From: Anaerolineae bacterium
GTDB lineage: Bacteria; Chloroflexota; Anaerolineae; J102
NCBI GenBank assembly: GCA_027036755.1
Contig: JALWDV010000414.1
Span: 1-11,567 of the forward strand
Length of the DNA stretch: 11,567 nucleotides
Direction: 5' to 3'
Made by a program: the position numbers and the translations under genes
In this document: positions 1 to 6,272 of the stretch, piece after piece
Position numbering within the stretch: the first letter of the stretch is position 1
Layout: every line of letters starts with the position of its first letter
The notes under the pieces: generated by a model
Databases searched by the model: none
What the model saw: only the letters and a program-made list of their open reading frames with translations
What the model was told of the DNA's origin: nothing

Positions 1-33
1 TGTTTGTATAGTGGTCTGTATAGCGGCTGTCAT
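1..33 (-). CDS. 5' end of an unidentified gene leaving the window
   Basis: Reading the minus strand, an ATG at 33-31 opens a frame that stays open to the window edge and encodes MTAAIQTTIQT. A full Shine-Dalgarno AAGGAGG lies at 45-39 with a 5-nt spacer, which is stronger than the ribosome sites of most genes here and is the main reason to believe the start. The visible codons contain a 12-bp tandem duplication giving AIQT-TIQT. The gene is divergent from fni and separated from it by about 170 bp. With 11 residues no family can be named. Confidence 0.55.
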   Translation of the reverse strand, partial: MTAAIQTTIQT

Positions 34-205
34 GGTGGCCTCCTTGCGAGTGAATTGATCCTTTTCTTGCAATGATGCCCTATTCAGCCGCTTTTGTCAC
101 GCCGCCAGTTAGCGGAAACTAGAGTACAAAACGAAAGGTGGAAACGATGAGATGGATTTGACAGGAGATAATCGCCCCCATTACACTTGCCGCAGGAGAC
201 GTTTT

Positions 206-1240
206 ATGTCCGAACGACACAGCCAGCGCAAGACGGATCATATTCGCATCAATCTCGAACAAGATGTTTCATTTCCCAACCTCACGACGGGATTCGAGTT
301 CTTCAGATTCGTGCATCAGGCGCTGCCCGAATTGGACCTAGACGCCATCGAAACTGGCACAACCATTTTCGGCAAGGGGCTGCGAGCGCCTTTGCTCATC
401 TCATCGATGACCGGCGGCGCGGCCGAGGCGGAGCAGATCAATCTGCGCCTGGCCGAAGCGGCCGAGGCCGCGGGCGTGGCCATGGGCGTGGGCTCGCAGC
501 GAGTGGCCCTGGAATCGCCCGAGCAGGCCCGCTCCTTCCAGGTGCGGCGCGTCGCTCCCTCCATCCTCCTCTTCGCCAACCTGGGCGCGGTGCAGCTCAA
601 CAAGGGCTACACTGCGGACGATTGTCTGCGAGCCGTGGAGATGATCGAAGCCGACGCGCTGATTCTCCATCTCAATCCTCTGCAAGAGGCCGTGCAGGTT
701 GGTGGTGACGTGCATTGGGCGGGCCTGGCGAAAAAGATCGAGGCCGTGTGCAAGGCACTGCCCGTGCCTGTGGTGGCCAAAGAAGTGGGATGGGGCATTT
801 CGCCCAAGACCGCCCGGCTGCTGGCCGACGCCGGCGTCGCGGCCATCGACATCGCGGGCGGCGGCGGCACCTCCTGGTCCGAGGTGGAATATCACCGCAC
901 GAGGGATCCATTGCTGCGCCGTCTGGCCCGCACCTTCGCCGATTGGGGCATTCCCACCGCCGAATCCCTGCTGCTGGTGAATGAAACCCTGCCCGAGATG
1001 ACGCTCTTTGCCAGCGGCGGTCTGCGCACTGGCATCGATGTGGCCAAGAGCATCGCCCTGGGCGCCGAGCTCGCGGGCATGGCTGCGCCATTTATCAAAG
1101 CAGCGGCCCGCAGCGCCGAGGCTGTTTCGGAAGAATTGCAAGCCATCATCATGGAATTGCGCGTGGCGATGTTCGTCAGCGGCGCACGCGATCTGACAGC
1201 CCTGCGCGAGCCCGGTCGCCTGGTCATCGACAAACCCTGA
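206..1240 (+). CDS. fni: Type 2 isopentenyl-diphosphate delta-isomerase (FMN-dependent)
   Basis: This cytosolic FMN/NADPH-requiring enzyme interconverts isopentenyl and dimethylallyl diphosphate, supplying the primer for isoprenoid chain building. The 344-residue product matches the usual family length. Visible family motifs are RKTDHI (8-13), SSMTGG (66-71), GVGSQR (94-99), FANLGAVQL (123-131), LHLNPLQEAV (154-163) with the conserved Gln160-Glu161 pair that binds Mg and serves catalysis in this family, KEVGWGIS (192-199), AGGGGTSW (217-224) and GGLRTGIDVAKS (271-282), the last two belonging to the FMN phosphate site of the TIM barrel. The ATG at 206 is chosen because AGGAG sits at 194-198 with a 7-nt spacer and the protein then begins directly with the family N-terminus. 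An in-frame ATG at 152 would add 18 atypical residues. The prenyl synthase follows after 19 nt, so the two are probably co-transcribed. The identification is firm. Confidence 0.96.
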   Translation: MSERHSQRKTDHIRINLEQDVSFPNLTTGFEFFRFVHQALPELDLDAIETGTTIFGKGLRAPLLISSMTGGAAEAEQINLRLAEAAEAAGVAMGVGSQRVALESPEQARSFQVRRVAPSILLFANLGAVQLNKGYTADDCLRAVEMIEADALILHLNPLQEAVQVGGDVHWAGLAKKIEAVCKALPVPVVAKEVGWGISPKTARLLADAGVAAIDIAGGGGTSWSEVEYHRTRDPLLRRLARTFADWGIPTAESLLLVNETLPEMTLFASGGLRTGIDVAKSIALGAELAGMAAPFIKAAARSAEAVSEELQAIIMELRVAMFVSGARDLTALREPGRLVIDKP

Positions 1241-1259
1241 CTCCTCCACAATCTTCATT

Positions 1260-2291
1260 ATGACAACTCTCGAACAATTCAGCCAACGCTGGATTCCCGA
1301 AATCGAAACCGAGATGCGCTCATTGCTCAGCGGCGAACCGCCCGCGCTGCGAGCCATGTATGGCATGATGCGCTATCACATGGGCTGGGAAGACCAGCAA
1401 GGCGCGCCCCAGAACGCACCCGGCGGCAAGCGCATCCGGCCTTTGCTCACGCTGATGACCTGTCAGGCCGCGGGCGGACGCCCGGAACAGGCCATTCCTG
1501 CGGCTGCTTCCGTAGAGTTGCTACACAACTTCTCCCTCATCCATGACGACATCGAAGACCGCAGCCTGACGCGACGGCATCGCCCCACCGTGTGGTCGTG
1601 GGCGGGCGAGGCCCAGGCCATCAACACCGGCGACGCCATGTTCGTCATCGCTCATCTGGCCATGCTGCGCCTGCGCCAACGCGAGCTGCCACCATCCCGG
1701 GCGTTGGACGCCATGCAGATTTTCGAAGAGACCTGTCTGCGGCTGACCGAAGGTCAATATCTGGATATGAGCTTCGAGACCCGCAATGACGTGACCCTGG
1801 CCGAGTACATGATGATGATCTCGGGCAAAACCGCGGCGTTGCTTTCGGCCTCGGCCCTGCTGGGCGCGGTCATCGCGGGCAGCAGCCAGGCGGACGCGTA
1901 CCGCGAATTCGGCTATGAACTGGGGATCAGCTTCCAGATCGAGGATGACATTTTGGGCGCATGGGGCGAAGAGGCCCTGACAGGCAAATCGACCACGGGC
2001 GACATCATCACCCGCAAGAAGACGCTGCCCGTGCTCTATGCGCTTGATCAACCCGGGCCCGCTGGCAAACGGTTGCGGACCATCTACGCCCAACCCGATC
2101 CCCTCACGGCTGATGAAGTTCCCCAGGTGTTGGCCCTGCTGGAGGAGCTGGGCGCGCGGGATTATGCTATCAGCCAGGGCAAGCGCCACGCCCGGGCTGC
2201 GCTGGCCGCGCTGGAGCGGGCCGACGGCAACGCTGAGACCATCGATTTACTGGCTTCGCTGGTGCAGCGCCTGGTCGGGCGGCGGCGTTGA
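1260..2291 (+). CDS. Polyprenyl diphosphate synthase, probably GGPP-type
   Basis: This is a trans-isoprenyl diphosphate synthase of 343 residues that condenses IPP with allylic diphosphates. Visible motifs are GGKRIRP (55-61), the first Asp-rich motif DDIED (96-100), RHRPTVW (106-112), GDAMF (124-128), SGKTAAL (188-194) and FQIEDDILG (225-233), followed by TGKSTTGD and RKKTLPVLYAL. The second Asp-rich motif is DDILG rather than DDxxD, a form I recall from actinobacterial IdsA-like enzymes. The first motif lacks the two-residue insertion of bacterial FPP synthases and has Phe at -5 (Phe91) and Ser at -4. In archaeal-type enzymes an aromatic residue at -5 fits a C20 product, so GGPP is inferred but not proven. 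No good Shine-Dalgarno precedes the ATG, and with fni ending 19 nt upstream translation may depend on coupling. The product would feed carotenoid, quinone or lipid synthesis. Confidence 0.9.
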   Translation: MTTLEQFSQRWIPEIETEMRSLLSGEPPALRAMYGMMRYHMGWEDQQGAPQNAPGGKRIRPLLTLMTCQAAGGRPEQAIPAAASVELLHNFSLIHDDIEDRSLTRRHRPTVWSWAGEAQAINTGDAMFVIAHLAMLRLRQRELPPSRALDAMQIFEETCLRLTEGQYLDMSFETRNDVTLAEYMMMISGKTAALLSASALLGAVIAGSSQADAYREFGYELGISFQIEDDILGAWGEEALTGKSTTGDIITRKKTLPVLYALDQPGPAGKRLRTIYAQPDPLTADEVPQVLALLEELGARDYAISQGKRHARAALAALERADGNAETIDLLASLVQRLVGRRR

Positions 2292-2356
2292 ACGAAAAGG
2301 CGCATTGCTCTTGCGGTGTGTGACGCAGCCGACGCACCAGAGATGTGGCTGAGGGT

Positions 2357-2365
2357 GAATCAAAA
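2357..2365. repeat. Left target-site duplication of the MITE
   Basis: GAATCAAAA abuts the left end of the 2366-2575 element and is repeated exactly at 2576-2584. Removing the element and one copy restores a continuous sequence reading into the rplY terminator. Confidence 0.85.
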
Positions 2366-2575
2366 GGGTGTGTCCAATTTCGGTTGGAAGCGTTTGCCGC
2401 GTCCGCCCGGCGATGAAGTCACCGGGCTACAAAACAGCGCCGGATAAATCCGGCTAGCCCCGCAGGGGCGCTGTTTCTAGCCGGGGGACTTTATCCCCCG
2501 GCGTTGGCCGCGGGCGCGAAGCGCCCCGCCAATGAACGGATTATTTTAACTTTCCAACTCATTTTGGACACACCC
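2366..2575. mobile_element. 210-bp MITE-like element with TIRs and 9-bp target duplication
   Basis: The element starts GGGTGTGTCCAA (2366-2377) and ends with the exact reverse complement TTGGACACACCC (2564-2575). The match resumes further in (GTTGGAA on both ends), giving imperfect terminal repeats of about 24 bp. Both sides carry the same 9-mer GAATCAAAA, the signature of a transposition event. The interior has no credible gene and is built of hairpins: GCCCGG/CCGGGC (2405-2410 and 2422-2427), GCCGGAT/ATCCGGC (2439-2454), GCCCC/GGGGC (2457-2469), an outer AAACAGCGCC/GGCGCTGTTT (2432-2441 and 2467-2476), a 9-bp stem GCCGGGGGA/TCCCCCGGC (2480-2502) and GGGCGC/GCGCCC (2512-2526). It therefore looks like a non-autonomous element mobilised in trans by a transposase not encoded here. 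The 9-bp duplication excludes families that duplicate 2-5 bp, but the parent IS is unknown. Confidence 0.85.
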
Positions 2576-2584
2576 GAATCAAAA
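2576..2584. repeat. Right target-site duplication of the MITE
   Basis: This second copy of GAATCAAAA directly follows the right terminal repeat. It overlaps the T-tract (read on the minus strand) of the rplY terminator, so the insertion target was the terminator tail itself. Confidence 0.85.
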
Positions 2585-2617
2585 AGGCGGACAAACGACC
2601 GTCATCGTCTGTCCGCC
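2581..2617 (-). terminator. Rho-independent terminator of rplY
   Basis: On the minus strand GGCGGACA and TGTCCGCC form the base of a stem that continues through GACGA/TCGTT (one G-U pair) to a 6-nt loop. This gives about 13 bp, directly followed by TTTTTG. It starts 29 nt after the rplY stop codon. The T-tract is shared with the target duplication of the adjacent MITE but remains intact. Confidence 0.85.
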
Positions 2618-2646
2618 AGATTGTTGGCGCAGAAAACGCGAGGGGC

Positions 2647-3276
2647 TTATTCCTCGGCCGCGGCTTCGGCGGCCTCGCCTTCCTCGCCGAGTTCGCCCTC
2701 TCCCTCAGCGCCTTCCTCGGCCAGTTTGCGAGAGATGGTCAGGCTGATGACCGGCGCTTCCGGCTCAACCAGCACCTCGACGCCCTCTGGCACGGGCAGA
2801 TCGGCGATGGTGATGACGTCATGCAGCGTTTCCAGCTTGCTCATGTCGGCCACCAGAGCCTCGGGGATATTGCCGGGCAAACATTCCACCGGGATGGCGT
2901 CCATGTGATGGATGATGACCGCGCCGCCCTTGACGGCTTCGGACTCGCCCACCATGTGCACAGGCACGTCGGTTTGAATCTTGACGTCCATCTGAACTTT
3001 GTAGAAATCGACATGCAAGATGGTGCGGCGCACCGGATGGCGTTGGATTTCCTTGATCAGTGCATTGACGGGTTTCTTTTCCAGACCCGCCAGCGCAATA
3101 AGCTGACTGTAACCGCCGCTGCGCAAGATGCGCACCAGATCGATTTCGCGAAACTGTATGGGCGCGGCATCCTGGCCCTGACCATACAAGACAGCAGGCA
3201 CATAACCGTTCTCCCTCACGTGCTTGACGCGGCGTCCGGTTATCGCCCTCGGTTCGACATTCAATACATAATCCAT
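2647..3276 (-). CDS. rplY: 50S ribosomal protein L25, CTC (long) form
   Basis: L25/TL5/CTC binds 5S rRNA in the large subunit. The 209-residue product is the long two-domain form. The N-terminal 5S-binding domain (about 1-92) shows the family pattern GRRVKHVRENGYVPAVLYG (14-32), HPVRRTILHVDFYKV (80-94) and preceding KKPVNALIKEIQ. The C-terminal TL5 beta domain (about 95-185) contains VPVHMVGESEAVKGGAV (104-120) and PGNIPEALVADMSKLE (134-149). The protein ends in a long acidic Glu/Ala/Gly tail (187-209), common in this family. The ATG at 3276 has GGGAGCT at 3290-3284 with a 7-nt spacer. It is transcribed alone, with its own promoter at 3323-3351 and terminator at 2581-2617, against the direction of its neighbours. 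The assignment is firm. Confidence 0.95.
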   Translation of the reverse strand: MDYVLNVEPRAITGRRVKHVRENGYVPAVLYGQGQDAAPIQFREIDLVRILRSGGYSQLIALAGLEKKPVNALIKEIQRHPVRRTILHVDFYKVQMDVKIQTDVPVHMVGESEAVKGGAVIIHHMDAIPVECLPGNIPEALVADMSKLETLHDVITIADLPVPEGVEVLVEPEAPVISLTISRKLAEEGAEGEGELGEEGEAAEAAAEE

Positions 3277-3322
3277 TATTGGTAGCTCCCTATATCAAAG
3301 GTGGGTAATTTGAGTGCTGATG

Positions 3323-3351
3323 ATATAAAACGCGTCTGCGTTGGTTGACAA
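3323..3351 (-). promoter_or_regulatory. Sigma70-type promoter of rplY
   Basis: Read on the minus strand, TTGTCA (3351-3346) is followed after 17 bp by TTATAT (3328-3323). An 18-bp reading gives TATATC. Start would be near 3316, leaving a leader of about 40 nt that contains the GGGAGCT ribosome site. Prediction is from sequence pattern only. Confidence 0.6.
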
Positions 3352-3686
3352 GATTTATCGATGACGAATAACGGCCAAGGTCGTTGGCTCCAATCATCCT
3401 TTTTTTGTCACGAAGGCATGATGGAAACGAAAACACGAAGGCGTTCAAATCGATAGAGACCACGTCGCATTGCTCGATGTGAACAACATCGGCGGATGTC
3501 ATGGTCGTTCAGACGCGGCCGATGCGTCTGGCAATGGATGAAAAAGCGACATGCGCGCGGCATCCGGGCATTGGGCGCGACAGCCTTTTATTTTAGCTGT
3601 GATGAGTAAAAATGGCAAGAATACAAGACCATCAAATCAGGGTGACGTCAAAGTCACGGGCAAACAACGAATGAGTCTGGCTACAA
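3352..3686. other. Non-coding spacer upstream of rplY
   Basis: No convincing gene is seen. The only small open frames lack ribosome sites and family character. The stretch contains a direct repeat of CACGAAGGC (around 3411 and 3435), typical of short dispersed intergenic sequence, and a perfect 7-bp hairpin CAGACGC/GCGTCTG at 3510-3530 with no T-tract on either side. Nothing else recognisable is present. Confidence 0.5.
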
Positions 3687-3687
3687 C

Positions 3688-3792
3688 CTCATTTCGACGC
3701 CCGCAGAGAGGAGGAATCTCCCGGGTGCGACGCACTTGAGCCTGCGGTAAGTGCGTCGCACCTTTCGGTCGTTGCGCTCCCTCAGAATAACA
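3688..3792 (-). repeat. Diverged copy of the 84-bp palindromic repeat, core replaced
   Basis: The outer parts match the intact copy at 11412-11495 in the same orientation: CTCATTTCGACG, then GAGGAGGAATCTCC on the left, and TTTCGGTCGTTGCGCTCCCTC on the right in two adjoining blocks. The terminal palindrome has decayed (right end CAGAATAACA instead of CGAAATGACG). The central segment of the other copies is missing and replaced by an unrelated 39-bp hairpin at 3724-3762. Confidence 0.7.
3724..3762. repeat. 14-bp perfect hairpin nested in the palindromic repeat
   Basis: GGTGCGACGCACTT (3724-3737) and AAGTGCGTCGCACC (3749-3762) are exact reverse complements around an 11-nt loop. The half-site GTGCGACGCAC is itself nearly palindromic. 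There is no T-tract, so it is not an ordinary terminator. It resembles a REP-type module inserted into the surrounding repeat. Confidence 0.75.
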
Positions 3793-3884
3793 CGAATACG
3801 CTTTGATTTCTCTGTTCTTTTGGATTTCGGAGAGTGAGGCGCCAGCCGGGCACACTGACCGAGCCTGAGAGCTCTCTGCATCCA

Positions 3885-3903
3885 GCCGGATTCGCAATCC
3901 GGC
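3885..3903. repeat. 8-bp perfect hairpin upstream of aroA
   Basis: GCCGGATT (3885-3892) and AATCCGGC (3896-3903) form a stem with a CGC loop, about 65 bp upstream of the proposed aroA -35 box. It shares the GCCGGAT/ATCCGGC sequence with a hairpin inside the MITE (2439-2454). Only GGCGGG and then TTTG follow it, so a terminator is unlikely. Confidence 0.5.
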
Positions 3904-3968
3904 GGGTTTGGTAAAGCCAATGCCCCCTGAAATCCTGTTGGCCCGATTTCTCTTGCACAGGGGCGAGT

Positions 3969-3997
3969 TTGAGAATGCCTGAGGATGGTGCTATCAT
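3969..3997 (+). promoter_or_regulatory. Extended -10 promoter of aroA
   Basis: TTGAGA (3969-3974) and TATCAT (3992-3997) are separated by 17 bp, with TG one base before the -10 hexamer (extended -10). The predicted start is near 4004, about 40 nt ahead of the chosen aroA ATG, which argues against the in-frame start codons at 3969 and 3975. The 9-mer ATGGTGCTA over the -10 also occurs in the proposed aroKB promoter. Confidence 0.6.
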
Positions 3998-4043
3998 TCA
4001 TCCCTGCCAGATAACCGCCATCCCACCCGATCCAACGACCCTT

Positions 4044-5351
4044 ATGACCGATTTCATCATCACGCCCGGCCCGCTGACCGGCGCAACCACCGTCCCCGCC
4101 GATAAATCCATCACCCACCGGGCGCTGCTGTTCGGCGCTATCGCCGATGGGGTCAGCCGCATCCGCAATCCCCTGCGCAGCGGTGACACCAACGCCACCC
4201 TGGGCGTGGTGCGCGCGCTGGGCGTGGCTGTGCGGGAGAGCGAATCGGGTGAACTGCTGGTGCATGGCCGGGGTCTGCACGACCTGCAAGAACCCGAAAC
4301 CGTGCTGGATTGCGTCAACAGCGGCACCACCGTGCGCCTGCTCATCGGGCTGCTGGCCGGACAGGATTTCTTCAGCGTGCTGGCGGGCAGTCCTCAGTTG
4401 CGCAAGCGGCCCATGGGCCGGGTCACCGAGCCGCTGCGGCGCATGGGCGCACACATCCATGGCCGGGAGCGCGGGCGTCTGCTGCCGCTGGCCCTCAGCG
4501 GCGCGCCATTGCACGGCGTGGATTATGAGCTGCCCGTGCCCAGCGCCCAGGTGAAGACCGCCCTGCTGCTGGCCGGACTGTACGCGGACGGCCTCACGGT
4601 AGTCGTCGAACCGGGCCCGGCCCGAGATCACACCGAGCGCATGTTGACCAGCATGGGCGCGCCCATTGTTCGCAAGGGCAAATACATCACCTCCGAGCGC
4701 CCCAGCGCGCCCCTGACGCCCCTGGACATCACCGTGCCGGGCGATTTCTCTTCGGCCGCGTTTCTGCTGGCCGCGGGCGCACTGGCTGCGGGCAGCCATC
4801 TCACCATCCAGCGCGTGGGCGTGAACCCCACCCGCGTGGGCCTGCTGGAAGCGCTCATGGCCATGGGCGCGGACATCCAGTTGGATGGCCGGGGCGAGAT
4901 GGCGGGCGAGCCCGCGGGCGATCTGCATGTGCGCCCCGCAGAATTACATGGCGTCACCGTGCAAGGCGACCAGATCGTGACCATGATCGACGAACTGCCC
5001 GTATTCGCGGTCGTCGCCACCCAGGCCCGGGGCGACACCATCGTGCGGGATGCAGCGGAGCTGCGGGTGAAGGAGACCGACCGCATCGCCACCACCGTGA
5101 CCGAGCTGCGCAAGCTGGGCGCGGACATCGAGGAGCTGCCCGACGGCTTCATCGTGCACGGGCCTACGACGTTGCGCGGCGCGCGCGTCAGCTCCCACGG
5201 GGATCACCGGTTGGCCATGGCGCTGACTGTGGCGGGCCTCATCGCCGAAGGCGCGACCACCGTCGAGGACGCAGCCTGCGCGTCCGACTCCTTCCCCGGC
5301 TTCGAGGAAATCATGCTCAGGCTGGGCGCAAAGCTGGATGTAACGCCTTGA
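4044..5351 (+). CDS. aroA: 3-phosphoshikimate 1-carboxyvinyltransferase (EPSP synthase)
   Basis: This cytosolic enzyme joins phosphoenolpyruvate to shikimate-3-phosphate in the sixth shikimate step. Starting at 4044 the product has 435 residues, the normal length. Visible motifs are the N-terminal PADKSITHRAL (18-28) with Lys21, Ser22 and Arg26 for substrate binding, NSGTTVRLL (92-100) for the PEP site, LRKRPMGRVTEPL (119-131), PVPSAQVKTALLLAGL (164-179), VPGDFSSAAF (231-240), IDELPVFAV (315-323) with catalytic Asp316, LRVKETDRI (340-348) and HGDHRLAMAL (385-394). The PEP loop keeps Gly94, where the CP4-type glyphosate-insensitive enzyme has Ala. No Shine-Dalgarno is visible before the ATG, so the exact start rests on protein alignment and promoter position. 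The last 35 bp overlap the convergent methyltransferase gene. Pathway partners lie in aroKB at 6273-7874. Confidence 0.95.
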   Translation: MTDFIITPGPLTGATTVPADKSITHRALLFGAIADGVSRIRNPLRSGDTNATLGVVRALGVAVRESESGELLVHGRGLHDLQEPETVLDCVNSGTTVRLLIGLLAGQDFFSVLAGSPQLRKRPMGRVTEPLRRMGAHIHGRERGRLLPLALSGAPLHGVDYELPVPSAQVKTALLLAGLYADGLTVVVEPGPARDHTERMLTSMGAPIVRKGKYITSERPSAPLTPLDITVPGDFSSAAFLLAAGALAAGSHLTIQRVGVNPTRVGLLEALMAMGADIQLDGRGEMAGEPAGDLHVRPAELHGVTVQGDQIVTMIDELPVFAVVATQARGDTIVRDAAELRVKETDRIATTVTELRKLGADIEELPDGFIVHGPTTLRGARVSSHGDHRLAMALTVAGLIAEGATTVEDAACASDSFPGFEEIMLRLGAKLDVTP

Positions 5352-6138
5352 TCGCCTCGAACAGGCCCGATTGCTTCTCGATGACGAATTCGCCTTCCGC
5401 CTCGATTTTGCGGGCGATGGCCCGCTGCAGCGGCTCGGGATTTCGCGAGAGCATGGGGGATCGATCCATGGACAGGGCGTAGGCGACCAGGGGCGCAACT
5501 TCGGTCACCCGCAGCGCATCGTCATAGTGATGGCGGTTGACCGTGGGAAAGTGGCGGTGCAGGGCATCAGCGCCGTTGTTCAATCCAAAGCTCGTGGACG
5601 CCCGATAATCGAGCGCCTGCGGATCGAGCCGCCGGAGCAGATCGTTGAGTTGCTGCATGTTTTGCGGGCCGTTGGTGGCGGCGTACAATCGCCCGCCCGG
5701 TTTCAGCACCCGGTGCAGCTCGGCGATGGCCCGATCCAGGTCGGGGGCGTGGTAAAGCATGAAATTGGCGATAACGCCATCGAAGGTTTCGGCGGGGAAG
5801 GGGATATCCTCCACGTTGATGCGGGCGAACGCGAAGCGTTGACGGGCCTCGCCCAGATTCGCCCGGGCCTGAGCCAGCATTCCGGGCGAGAAATCGGAGA
5901 GGGTGATATCCCAGCCATCGGGGATGCGGTCGAGATTGGCCCGCCAGAAATCCGCGGGCCCGGTTCCCACCTCCAGAATGCGGGCGCGGGCGGGCAAGTG
6001 CAGCATCCGCCACACCCAGCCCCACCAGGGCTCGGGATTGACGCTGAAGCGGGCGTGCAACGCGATGCGGGCGTTGAGCCGGGACGCGTCCTTGTATTGT
6101 CTTTTCAGCAGAGCTGTGGCTTGTGCAATGTGGGGCAT
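5317..6138 (-). CDS. Class I SAM-dependent methyltransferase, substrate unknown
   Basis: A 273-residue soluble protein with the Methyltransf_11/25-type Rossmann fold. Motif I is RILEVGTGPADF (53-64), the acidic end of strand 2 is ITLSDFSP (78-85), the motif II region is INVEDIPFPAETFDGVIANFMLYH (in pieces from 107 to 130), and the post-motif helix and strand are LHRVLKPGGRLYAATNG (141-157). The ATG at 6138 is chosen because GAGG lies about 9 nt upstream on the minus strand and the longer reading (from 6300) would run through the aroKB promoter and start. The N-terminal 50 residues are basic and helical, and the C-terminal part (about 160-273) is likely a substrate lid with no recognised motif. 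The gene is wedged antisense between two shikimate genes: its 3' end overlaps aroA by 35 bp and its 5' end lies 134 bp from aroKB. UbiE-like and many other enzymes share this fold, so no substrate is proposed. Confidence 0.85.
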   Translation of the reverse strand: MPHIAQATALLKRQYKDASRLNARIALHARFSVNPEPWWGWVWRMLHLPARARILEVGTGPADFWRANLDRIPDGWDITLSDFSPGMLAQARANLGEARQRFAFARINVEDIPFPAETFDGVIANFMLYHAPDLDRAIAELHRVLKPGGRLYAATNGPQNMQQLNDLLRRLDPQALDYRASTSFGLNNGADALHRHFPTVNRHHYDDALRVTEVAPLVAYALSMDRSPMLSRNPEPLQRAIARKIEAEGEFVIEKQSGLFEAIKALHPALRPA

Positions 6139-6139
6139 C

Positions 6140-6168
6140 TTCACGATCCTCGAGAATGGTGCTACAAT
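6140..6168 (+). promoter_or_regulatory. Extended -10 promoter of aroKB
   Basis: TTCACG (6140-6145) and TACAAT (6163-6168) are 17 bp apart, with TG at 6160-6161 forming an extended -10. The surrounding ATGGTGCTA is identical to that at the aroA promoter. Start would be near 6175, giving a leader of about 98 nt. The -35 box begins just outside the first codon of the divergent methyltransferase (ATG at 6138), so transcription in the two directions may interfere. Confidence 0.6.
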
Positions 6169-6272
6169 CCTGTGGACATTCAGTCTAACACAATTTTCAC
6201 GCCGCCAATAGCGGATTTCGGAGGTCGCGGCCGGCCTCAGAGGTCCGGGCGAAGGCAAAAGGATATCCATCA

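Noticed and set aside
152..205. Upstream ATG start for fni, and a MRWI mini-frame at 147-161
   Set aside because: The 18 extra residues do not resemble the family N-terminus and the ATG at 206 has its own good ribosome site. The AGGTGG before 147 makes a four-codon leader possible, but nothing supports regulation by it.
401..1366. Long open frame (321 codons) antisense to fni
   Set aside because: It mirrors the codon bias of fni, crosses into the next gene, is rich in His/Gln/Gly/Arg as expected for a shadow frame, and shows no family motif.
2504..2908. 134-codon plus-strand frame across the MITE end and rplY 3' region
   Set aside because: It runs antisense through the acidic tail of L25. 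Its Ser/Ala-rich stretch is the complement of that tail.
3290..3502. 70-codon minus-strand frame upstream of rplY
   Set aside because: It spans the rplY promoter, has no ribosome site at its start and no recognisable sequence pattern.
3724..3762. The 14-bp hairpin as a terminator
   Set aside because: No T-tract follows on either strand and no gene ends nearby in a suitable orientation.
3681..4928. 415-codon open frame antisense to aroA
   Set aside because: It lies opposite an unambiguous EPSP synthase, and its composition (Ala/Gly/Gln/His-rich, no motifs) is that of a GC-driven shadow.
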